NCBI GenBank assembly: GCA_017448375.1
Contig: JAFSLR010000351.1
Location: 1 to 5,138 of the forward strand
DNA from: Synergistaceae bacterium
Lineage (GTDB): Bacteria; Synergistota; Synergistia; Synergistales; Aminobacteriaceae
Direction: 5' to 3'
DNA: 5,138 bases
Positions 1 through 5,138 of the stretch are shown piece after piece; positions within the stretch are counted from its first letter, which is position 1, and each line of letters opens with the position of its first letter. A program made the translations under genes and the position numbers. The notes under the pieces are model-generated. The model did no database searches. It was given only the letters and a program-made list of their open reading frames with translations, and was not told the DNA's origin.

Positions 1-75
1 GGAACGCTGACGGAATCAGAGGGCAAGTATTCTCTTACGATGCCGGGAGAAAATGTCGTAATCAGTGCTGAGTTC
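1..75 (+). repeat. Tail of a divergent InlB-type (Flg_new_2-like) repeat
   Basis: This encodes GxYSLTMPGENVVISAEF, which matches the end of the next unit (YQFTMPAENVTVTAEF). It shows that the repeat array continues to the left of the window. The family name is recalled, not searched. Confidence 0.7.
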
Positions 76-1734
76 GCGCAACTCTACAGCGTTACGATTT
101 CCGACAGCATAACGAACGGGACAGTAACCGCCAACTTTACGCAGGCTGTTGAAGGTGAGACGATCACCCTAACGGTAACACCTGCTACCGGGTATTCGGT
201 TGCGAGCGTGAAGTATAACGGCGCGGCAATAACGGCGGGCGAGGACGGCGAATATCAGTTCACCATGCCAGCGGAGAACGTAACAGTTACGGCGGAATTT
301 GAGGCTGTGGATTACTCTGTGGGCGGAATAACTGACGGCTCGATGACTGTTGACAAGCAGACCGCGCATTACGGCGATATTGTTACATTAACTCCTGCTA
401 GAGGTTACAAAGCCGAGAATGTTACAGTCAAGAACGGCGAGAATGATGTCGCTGTAACGAAGAATGATGACGGCACGTATACATTCACGATGCCTGCGGG
501 TGCAGTTACGGTTGATTTCAACATCGAGGCAATCCCCTACGCGATCACATATGACCTTGACGGCGGAAGTCTCCCAGAAGGCCAGAGCAATCCAGAAACA
601 TACACTATCGACAGCAATGAAATCAAGCTGATCAATCCTGCACGAAGCGGCTACACATTCACGGGGTGGACAGGATCAAATGGTGAGACCCCTGAAACGA
701 GTGTAACAATCCCGACAGATTCGACTGGCGACCGCACGTATACAGCGAATTGGGAGAAAAGCGGCAGTCCTTCGCCAGACCCAGACGCGCCGGAGTTCAA
801 GACCTACCAGCTCATATTGGGCAGCAAAATCGGAGTCGTTCTCTACGTGGACATTCCCGAAGATTTCAGGGACAACGCATACATGCGCTTCACTGTGAAC
901 GGTGTCGAGACAACTCAGGATTTCGACGAGGACTTCAAGAATGAGACGGGTCAATACTACGGCTTCGAGCGCGAGATAACTTCCGTTCAGATGGCTGACA
1001 CGATTACGGCGGAGCTTCACTACAATGACGGCGCAGAGGAAAAGACCGTAACCTATGAATGCAGCGCGAAGGGCTACCTCGATTACGGCCTCGCGAATGA
1101 GACTGACACGGCTACTCTTGAGCTTCTCAAGGCGATAGCTGACTACGGGCATTACGTTCAACAGCCGCTTGCAACTGAGAACGGCTGGCAAGTTGGCGTT
1201 CAACATGCCGCGATGACATCTGCAACTGAAGAGAGCGTGTTCGACGGCTACGTAACGGCTCTGGCGGCTTCTGATGACCTGAAGGCCTGCGCGATAAAAG
1301 TAGGCTCGGAGACTTCAGGGATAGACGTAAAGTACGCGCTTGACCTCACATCGGAGACGCAGATTAACGTTTACTTCGAGGTGCCCGAAGGAATGAGCTT
1401 GTCTGCTAACATAGGCAGCGGCGGTGAAGCTCAGGTTATCGAGAATGGACGCTATAAGGTTAACATTGCCGGAATTTCAGCGCACCTTCTGGGCAAGACG
1501 TACACGATCACTGTACACCCATACGAAGGAGAGACGGCCCGCCCAATTTTCACGGTTGAGGTTTCGGCACTGTCCTACGTCAATACGGTTCTGAGCAGTG
1601 CTATTCCTTCCGCTGATGATGACGACGGTAAGGCTCTCAGCAAGAACATGGCTCTCAGGAGGGGAGTAACGTCGCTTTACAGGTACTATAAGGCAACCAA
1701 ATCGTACAGAAGTGCGAAAGGCTACAACGACTAG
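1..1734 (+). CDS. Large repeat-containing secreted/surface protein, 3' part (5' end outside window)
   Basis: The reading frame is open from base 1 and runs 577 codons to TAG at 1732. The ATG at 40 lies inside a repeat (the TMPGEN motif), so it is not the true start and the gene begins upstream. From N to C the visible part shows the tail of one repeat and two complete beta-rich repeats, each ending in a TMPA-type motif followed by a short strand. Next comes one InlB B-repeat-like unit (YDLDGG, then GYTFTGW, then YTANW), a short Ser/Pro/Asp-rich linker (SPSPDPDAPEF), and a C-terminal domain of about 310 residues. Such repeats occur in extracellular adhesins and cell-wall proteins. The composition is acidic and Thr-rich, with very little Cys. 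No LPXTG motif, SLH domain or C-terminal membrane anchor is visible, and the C-terminus is basic and Tyr-rich. The signal peptide, if any, lies outside the window. The substrate or ligand is unknown. Confidence 0.9.
   Translation, partial: GTLTESEGKYSLTMPGENVVISAEFAQLYSVTISDSITNGTVTANFTQAVEGETITLTVTPATGYSVASVKYNGAAITAGEDGEYQFTMPAENVTVTAEFEAVDYSVGGITDGSMTVDKQTAHYGDIVTLTPARGYKAENVTVKNGENDVAVTKNDDGTYTFTMPAGAVTVDFNIEAIPYAITYDLDGGSLPEGQSNPETYTIDSNEIKLINPARSGYTFTGWTGSNGETPETSVTIPTDSTGDRTYTANWEKSGSPSPDPDAPEFKTYQLILGSKIGVVLYVDIPEDFRDNAYMRFTVNGVETTQDFDEDFKNETGQYYGFEREITSVQMADTITAELHYNDGAEEKTVTYECSAKGYLDYGLANETDTATLELLKAIADYGHYVQQPLATENGWQVGVQHAAMTSATEESVFDGYVTALAASDDLKACAIKVGSETSGIDVKYALDLTSETQINVYFEVPEGMSLSANIGSGGEAQVIENGRYKVNIAGISAHLLGKTYTITVHPYEGETARPIFTVEVSALSYVNTVLSSAIPSADDDDGKALSKNMALRRGVTSLYRYYKATKSYRSAKGYND
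76..300 (+). repeat. Complete divergent InlB-type repeat, 75 aa
   Basis: The unit opens with YSVTISDSITNGTV, continues through GETITLTVTPATGYSVASV, and ends FTMPAENVTVTAEF. The pattern 'G..ITLTVTPATGY...V..NG' followed by 'Y.FTMP..NVTV.A.F' is typical of bacterial surface repeats in Pfam Flg_new_2-type families. Confidence 0.8.
301..531 (+). repeat. Diverged InlB-type repeat, 77 aa
   Basis: This has the same architecture as the preceding unit (GDIVTLTPARGYKAENVTV, then YTFTMPAGAVTVDF) but a degenerate start and a four-residue insertion (NDVA region) before the TMPA motif. It seems to be the last unit of this repeat type before the array switches to a B-repeat-like unit. Confidence 0.7.
532..759 (+). 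repeat. InlB B-repeat-like (Listeria-Bacteroides type) unit
   Basis: The unit has the hallmarks of the Flg_new/InlB B-repeat: ITYDLDGGSLPEG near the start, then PARSGYTFTGWTGSNGE, and an end at TYTANWEK. Family members form ubiquitin-like beta-rich spacers in extracellular proteins. One copy is present here. Confidence 0.85.
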
Positions 1735-1744
1735 AAAGGAGGTG
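1735..1744 (+). promoter_or_regulatory. Very strong Shine-Dalgarno of the precursor peptide
   Basis: AAAGGAGGTG lies directly after the TAG of the upstream gene and matches the 16S anti-SD over AAGGAGGTG. The spacing to the ATG at 1752 is 7 bases. It is much stronger than any ribosome site seen before the downstream genes. This validates the short ORF and suggests high translation. Confidence 0.9.
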
Positions 1745-1751
1745 TTTTATC

Positions 1752-1877
1752 ATGGAGCAGAAGCAGGAATACAAAGGGCTCGAAATCGAAATTATAGATT
1801 ACGAGTATGAGGACGTAATTACCGTGAGTACCCTTACGCCGGAATATCCAGCAAAAGCTGCAAGTAGCTGGTTTTAA
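1752..1877 (+). CDS. Putative RiPP precursor peptide, 41 aa
   Basis: ATG at 1752 to TAA at 1875 gives a 41-residue peptide behind a near-perfect Shine-Dalgarno. The N-terminal half (MEQKQEYKGLEIEIIDYE) is charged and has alternating hydrophobic residues, fitting a leader that docks as a beta-strand on an RRE. The middle EDVITVS (residues 20-26) resembles a motif I recall from short hypothetical peptides of gut Firmicutes (EDVITTS type). The C-terminal part, TLTPEYPAKAASSWF, is neutral and contains Thr/Ser but no Cys, so thioether, disulfide or sactionine chemistry is excluded. There is no signal peptide or hydrophobic helix. The precursor role is inferred from size, position before kinase/RRE, peptidase and exporter genes, and ribosome site strength. 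The leader/core boundary is unknown, and an AKA motif (34-36) and Ser38/Ser39 are candidate processing and modification sites. It lies 17 bases after the surface protein gene, so co-transcription with it is likely. Confidence 0.75.
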   Translation: MEQKQEYKGLEIEIIDYEYEDVITVSTLTPEYPAKAASSWF

Positions 1878-1886
1878 GCGATACAT

Positions 1887-1920
1887 GCAGGGTGAAGGAA
1901 GGAAAAAATTTTCGCCCTGC
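1887..1920 (+). promoter_or_regulatory. Intergenic RNA hairpin between precursor and kinase genes
   Basis: Arms GCAGGGTGAA (1887-1896) and TTCGCCCTGC (1911-1920) pair over 10 bp, with one U-G wobble, around a 14-base purine-rich loop. The sequence after it (CTCATTCTAC) has no U-run, so it is not a standard intrinsic terminator. Likely roles (inference) are partial attenuation or protection of the precursor mRNA 3' end, giving more precursor than enzymes. Confidence 0.6.
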
Positions 1921-1934
1921 CTCATTCTACGAAC

Positions 1935-2906
1935 ATGAATAACATTTACAGAATAGCGGACAAGAATATAAGAATAAGCTCGTTGTTCTCGTTCATTCAC
2001 GTTTACTGCGATGAATACAAGACGGACGGCGAGCCGGATTTTGAGGTAGAAATCACAGAAGCTGACCTAAAAGCTGAATGCAAGACCGTCAAAGCTGACA
2101 TTATGGGCGGCTGGGTGGAAGTCTCAGCGGTTTACAGGAAGATAGCGGAGATAATGCCGAAGTACGACACTTTCATGCTTCATGGCTCTGCAATTTCAGT
2201 TGACGGGGAAGGCTACTTGTTCTCGGCGAAAAGCGGAACGGGGAAATCGACGCACACGAAATTATGGTGTAAACTTCTTGGAGACCGTGCCATAATGGTG
2301 AACGATGACAAGCCGTTTATCAGAGTTACCGGCGGCGAGGCGAGGATTTACGGAACACCTTACAGCGGGAAAGAAGGTCTGAACACGAATATTTCAGTGC
2401 CGCTGAGGGCGATCTGCATTCTTGAGCGTTCGGAGACGAATCGGATTAGGCAAGTTGATTTCAGTGACGTTTACCCGGTTTTGGTTCAGCAGGCTTATCA
2501 CCCGTCGGACAGGGAAATGTTTGACAGGACGCTTGAATTGCTGGACAGACTAAGCCAGCATGTTAGGTTTTACAGGCTTTCCTGCAACAAAGAGCTTGAA
2601 GCTGCAGAAGTTTCATACAGTGCGATGAAAGGACGAAACAGAACGATGAGATTGAAGAATGAATTTTTGACCCATACTAGCGGTGATGAAGCGTATTTAG
2701 TGCCGTCAGGGAGAGTTGAGTTTCGCGGGTTGGTGAAGGGCAATGAATTGCTCGGAGAGGTCATTGGACTCTTGAAGACCGACACTACAGAGGCAGAAAT
2801 CGTGAAGGCCCTGCGGAGTAAGTATAACGCGCCTTCTGAGACAATCGAGTCTGACGTTAAGAGAGCAGTTGAAGTCATGCGAAGCGTGGGAGCGTTAATT
2901 GAGTAG
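1935..2906 (+). CDS. HprK-like peptide kinase fused to a C-terminal PqqD/RRE-like domain
   Basis: This 323-residue protein has two parts. Residues 1 to about 232 resemble HPr kinase-like proteins of RiPP loci: LHGSAISVDGEGYLF with His83, a Walker A P-loop at 98-106 (AKSGTGKST), NDDKP at 123-127 in the acidic position, and YGTPYSGKEGLN at 139-150. Residues 238-323, from MRLKNEF onward, look like a PqqD/RRE winged-helix domain (LVPSG, TTEAEIVKALRSKY, a helix ending in MRSVGALIE), which in related pathways binds precursor leaders. It lacks the usual HPr kinase partners, and the paeninodin kinases that phosphorylate a lasso precursor Ser are the better comparison. The predicted role is ATP-dependent phosphorylation of the upstream 41-residue peptide in the cytoplasm. 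The ATG at 1935 fits the family N-terminus but has no good Shine-Dalgarno directly before it, so low translation is likely. An in-frame ATG at 2646 could also yield a free RRE. Automatic pipelines often label such proteins PEP carboxykinase or HPr kinase. Confidence 0.85.
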   Translation: MNNIYRIADKNIRISSLFSFIHVYCDEYKTDGEPDFEVEITEADLKAECKTVKADIMGGWVEVSAVYRKIAEIMPKYDTFMLHGSAISVDGEGYLFSAKSGTGKSTHTKLWCKLLGDRAIMVNDDKPFIRVTGGEARIYGTPYSGKEGLNTNISVPLRAICILERSETNRIRQVDFSDVYPVLVQQAYHPSDREMFDRTLELLDRLSQHVRFYRLSCNKELEAAEVSYSAMKGRNRTMRLKNEFLTHTSGDEAYLVPSGRVEFRGLVKGNELLGEVIGLLKTDTTEAEIVKALRSKYNAPSETIESDVKRAVEVMRSVGALIE

Positions 2907-3336
2907 CCTCGAAAAGTATTTGTCAGAGCAAGGCCGGGTAATCTCAACGTGCGTCGGGGTGAGTATGCTCCCGTTACTGCGTGAGGGGAAGGATTTATTT
3001 TTTATCGAGAAGAAGGGTGCTGAACGCTTTAAAGTCGGGGACGTTGTTCTTTACCGTCGTGGACGCCAGTACGTTCTTCACCGGATAATCGAAGTGAGGC
3101 CTGAAGACTATGTGATTCTCGGCGATAACTGCTGCTTTAAGGAGTACGGGATCAAGGACAGCGACATTTTGGCAGTAATGACCACGTTTGTCCGAAACGG
3201 CAAGGAACACAGCGTGAATGAATTTGCGTACAGGCTCTATTCGTTTGTGTGGCTGAAGACTGCGCCGATACGAATATTCTTGAGGCTGAAAATAATTCCG
3301 GCGGTCAAGAAGCTGATTAAATTATGTCCGGCGTAA
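2899..3336 (+). CDS. S24/S26 signal-peptidase-like serine protease
   Basis: This protein has 145 residues and starts at TTG 2899, overlapping the kinase stop by 8 bases. The TTG start is chosen because it leaves about 20 residues before the GxSMxP box, as I recall for relatives. A weak GGGAG (2888-2892) lies 6 bases upstream. Visible motifs are GVSMLPLL with the candidate nucleophile Ser22, KVGDVVLYRR (45-54), VLHRIIEV with His61, and VILGDNC (72-78). This is the Ser/His layout of Sec11/SipW-type S26 enzymes, with no obvious Lys general base. Unlike housekeeping signal peptidases it lacks an N-terminal membrane anchor. The C-terminal tail (about 108-142) is basic and aromatic/aliphatic and may lie against the membrane. 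Predicted role: leader removal from the locus peptide before or during export, in place of a C39 or lasso B2 protease. The substrate is inferred from context only. Confidence 0.85.
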   Translation: MSSLEKYLSEQGRVISTCVGVSMLPLLREGKDLFFIEKKGAERFKVGDVVLYRRGRQYVLHRIIEVRPEDYVILGDNCCFKEYGIKDSDILAVMTTFVRNGKEHSVNEFAYRLYSFVWLKTAPIRIFLRLKIIPAVKKLIKLCPA

Positions 3337-4979
3337 CAAGATGGCTGTACACCGTCCCCGAAAAGAAAAAATATTACATCCTAGCCCTTACGTTGATTCA
3401 GGCGTTTGCGGGGAGTTTGGGGGTAATTTACGCGTTACTGTTCAGGAACGGTATAGACAGCGCAGTTAGGAAGGACGCAAAAACTTTTCATCACTATATA
3501 TCCCTGATAATAATTCTTGTGCTTGTACAAATATCAGTGAGCATGATAATCCGCTGGCTCCATGAACTTGCGGCGGCAGACATAGAAAACACGTTCAAGA
3601 GTCGGCTGATGAGTAAAATTCTTCACAAGGAATACGCTTCAGTGAGTGCGATCCACACTGCAGAATGGCTGAACCGTTTAACGAGCGACACGAAAGTTGT
3701 AGCAGGCGGTTACGTTGAGATTCTTCCCGGACTTTCCGAGATGATAGTGAGACTATTTTCGGCCCTCGTGATGATTGTGGTGCTGGATAAATGGTTCGCG
3801 TATGTACTGATACCGAGCGGAATAATATTTGTGGCATTCACGTATGGATTTCGCCGTATACTGCGACAGCTTCACAAAAGCATTCAGGAGCAGGACGGGA
3901 AGCTAAGAATATTTCTTCAGGAACGAATAGGAAGCCTGGTTGTAATCAAGTCGTTCGGAGCAGAGGATCAGACTCAGAAGGAAGCGGCAGAAAGAATGAC
4001 GAGCCACAAAACAGCCCGAATGCGCCGGAATTACTTTTCAAATTTCTGCAACGCCGGGTTCGGATTTGTGATGCACGGAATATATTTAGTGAGTGTGATT
4101 TATTGTGCCAACGGAATAATGACGGGGACAGTAAGCTATGGAACGTTGACGGCGATAATGCAGTTGATCGGTCAAATTCAAGCCCCATTTGCTGATATAA
4201 GCGGCTATCTCCCGAAGTATTACGCGATGACGGCGAGCGCAGAACGTTTAATGGAGGCGGAGAAATTTTCAGACGAGACAGAAATGATGAGCGTGAAGGA
4301 AGTTCTGAGTTTCTATGACAAGAGTTTTCAATCTCTCGGACTGAGCGACGCTTACTTCGGCTACGCAGGAGAAAATGTTTTGAGCGGCTTCTCATTTGAG
4401 ATTAAGAAGGGTGAATATGTTGCAATCAGAGGTCAAAGCGGCTGCGGAAAATCGACCCTTCTGAAACTTTTAATGTGCCTTTACCCACTTGATAGAGGCG
4501 AGAGATTTATTGCTTCAGGGGACGGCAGAGAAATTTTGACAGCCTCATGGAGAAAATTATTCGCATACGTACCGCAGGGAAATTTTTTAATGAACGGGAC
4601 AATCCGGGAGGTAATATCCTTTTCCGATCCTACGGCGGCGAATGATGAGGCAAGACTTCAAGAAGCCTTAAAGATTGCCTGTGCTGACGAGTTTGTGAAT
4701 GACGTTGACGCAATTCTCGGAGAGCGCGGAACAGGTTTGTCGGAGGGACAGATGCAACGGATAGCGATAGCCCGCGCAATATTCTCAGGAAGCCCGATAC
4801 TGTTGCTTGACGAAGCGACGAGCGCACTTGATGAGCAGACGGAGAAACGGTTAATCGAGAACTTGCGAACTTTGACGGACAGGACAGTAATAATCGTAAC
4901 GCACCGCCCGACAGTAATATCAATCTGCGACCGAGTTTTGAATTTCGCCGAAGGGGGACAATGCGATGAACGTAGCTGA
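3324..4979 (+). CDS. ABC exporter, fused membrane and ATPase domains
   Basis: This is a 551-residue half-transporter that would act as a homodimer in the inner membrane. Hydrophobic segments lie near residues 18-40, 58-78, 138-155, 157-175, 243-262 and 272-290, giving six transmembrane helices of the type IV exporter fold. The ATPase domain follows from about 340: aromatic A-loop (Tyr347), Walker A GQSGCGKST (370-378), Q-loop Gln418 in YVPQG, signature LSEGQ (472-476, Glu replacing the usual Gly), Walker B ILLLDEATSALD (492-503) and H-loop His527 in VTHRP. All catalytic motifs are intact. There is no N-terminal C39 peptidase domain, so cleavage must come from another protein, plausibly the peptidase encoded just upstream. 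The start ATG at 3324 overlaps the peptidase gene by 13 bases and has only a weak AAGAAG upstream, which suggests translational coupling. Predicted cargo is the processed 41-residue peptide, by context. Confidence 0.93.
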   Translation: MSGVTRWLYTVPEKKKYYILALTLIQAFAGSLGVIYALLFRNGIDSAVRKDAKTFHHYISLIIILVLVQISVSMIIRWLHELAAADIENTFKSRLMSKILHKEYASVSAIHTAEWLNRLTSDTKVVAGGYVEILPGLSEMIVRLFSALVMIVVLDKWFAYVLIPSGIIFVAFTYGFRRILRQLHKSIQEQDGKLRIFLQERIGSLVVIKSFGAEDQTQKEAAERMTSHKTARMRRNYFSNFCNAGFGFVMHGIYLVSVIYCANGIMTGTVSYGTLTAIMQLIGQIQAPFADISGYLPKYYAMTASAERLMEAEKFSDETEMMSVKEVLSFYDKSFQSLGLSDAYFGYAGENVLSGFSFEIKKGEYVAIRGQSGCGKSTLLKLLMCLYPLDRGERFIASGDGREILTASWRKLFAYVPQGNFLMNGTIREVISFSDPTAANDEARLQEALKIACADEFVNDVDAILGERGTGLSEGQMQRIAIARAIFSGSPILLLDEATSALDEQTEKRLIENLRTLTDRTVIIVTHRPTVISICDRVLNFAEGGQCDERS

Positions 4980-5138
4980 AGCTGTAATCTATCTTGCCTC
5001 ATGTGCAGTGAATGAGACGAAGCCGGAGACAGATAAAATTGCTGGAACTGATCTTGAGGAATTGTTCTCGTTCGCGTCATGTCATGTTATGAGTGCAGCA
5101 GTAGCAATGGCACTAGAGAGTGCGGGTTTCAGGAATGA
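4966..5138 (+). CDS. Nucleotidyltransferase-family protein, N-terminal fragment (3' end outside window)
   Basis: The frame opens at ATG 4966 and stays open to the window end, giving 57 complete codons. A GGGGG run (4953-4957) 8 bases upstream serves as ribosome site, and the start overlaps the ABC transporter stop by 14 bases. The visible N-terminus (MNVAEAVIYLASCAVNE, then DLEELFSFASCH with His40, then MSAAVAMALESAG) resembles the start of the uncharacterised nucleotidyltransferase family NTP_transf_5 (PF14907), where a helix with '.L..lA..H.....v..aLe..G' precedes the catalytic GS...D region. That catalytic region is not in the window, so activity cannot be checked. Members occur in lasso and related RiPP loci next to HprK-like kinases. 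A role in modifying the locus peptide, perhaps after phosphorylation, is inference. A shorter ATG at 4961 ends after two codons and is not a gene. Confidence 0.7.
   Translation, partial: MNVAEAVIYLASCAVNETKPETDKIAGTDLEELFSFASCHVMSAAVAMALESAGFRN

Noticed and set aside
676..1206. Long open frame on the minus strand within the surface protein gene
   Set aside because: It is antisense to a clearly coding frame with protein-level repeats, has no ribosome site or recognisable motif, and is a shadow of the + strand codon pattern. The same applies to the other minus-strand frames and the out-of-frame + ones at 750 and 3791.
1676..1704. Possible promoter for the precursor gene inside the surface protein end (TTTACA at 1676 as a -35 box)
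   Set aside because: No acceptable -10 hexamer at 16-19 bases spacing; TACTAT at 1684 is too close. Not supported.
1887..1930. Intrinsic terminator after the precursor gene
   Set aside because: The stem is good but is followed by CTCATTCTAC, not a U-run, and the downstream genes have no other promoter that I can see. Annotated as a regulatory hairpin instead.
1908..1934. Upstream start for the kinase at ATT 1908 or CTG 1917, closer to the AAGGAAGG tract
   Set aside because: ATT and CTG starts are very rare, and the added residues do not resemble the family N-terminus I recall. ATG 1935 fits better.
1935..2906. True HPr kinase/phosphorylase of carbon catabolite control, or PEP carboxykinase
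   Set aside because: The N-terminal HprK domain is missing, an RRE-like domain is present instead, and the genomic context is peptide maturation and export.
1752..5138. A standard lasso peptide cluster
   Set aside because: No asparagine-synthetase-like cyclase or transglutaminase-like protease in the window, and the precursor has no clear lasso leader/core junction (Thr at -2 before Gly/Ala/Ser, with Asp/Glu at ring position 7-9) that I would trust.

Overview
The window reads as part of a gut- or rumen-type anaerobic bacterium. The secreted protein at the left carries InlB-type repeats and a C-terminal domain that I recall from Clostridia, and possibly Synergistota, of such habitats. The small peptide, kinase and nucleotidyltransferase also resemble families I recall from those groups. 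This placement rests on recalled similarity only. GC content is moderate (judged by eye). There are no rRNA, tRNA, CRISPR or transposase signals.

Layout, all on the + strand and tightly packed: (1) bases 1-1734 hold the 3' part of a large repeat-containing surface or secreted protein that begins before the window. (2) After only 17 bases, and behind a near-perfect Shine-Dalgarno sequence, lies a 41-residue peptide gene (1752-1877) too short for ordinary ORF calling; it looks like a RiPP precursor. (3) A 57-base gap holds a 10-bp hairpin. (4) A block of overlapping genes follows: an HprK-like kinase fused to a PqqD/RRE-like domain (1935-2906), a Ser/His signal-peptidase-like protease with a TTG start (2899-3336), a one-chain ABC exporter (3324-4979), and the start of a nucleotidyltransferase-family gene (4966 to the window end). 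The overlaps are 8, 13 and 14 bases, which points to translational coupling.

How they may work together (inference): the RRE domain binds the leader of the 41-residue peptide, the HprK-like domain phosphorylates it (Ser38 and Ser39 near the C-terminus are obvious candidates), the nucleotidyltransferase modifies it further, the peptidase cleaves it and the ABC exporter secretes it. The gene set recalls lasso peptide loci of the paeninodin type (kinase, RRE, protease, ABC exporter, nucleotidyltransferase). However, no asparagine-synthetase-like cyclase, transglutaminase-like B2 protease, radical SAM, YcaO or lanthionine enzyme is visible here. The locus is therefore either a kinase/nucleotidyltransferase-based RiPP system without a macrocyclase, or its remaining enzymes lie beyond base 5138. 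The product is unknown.
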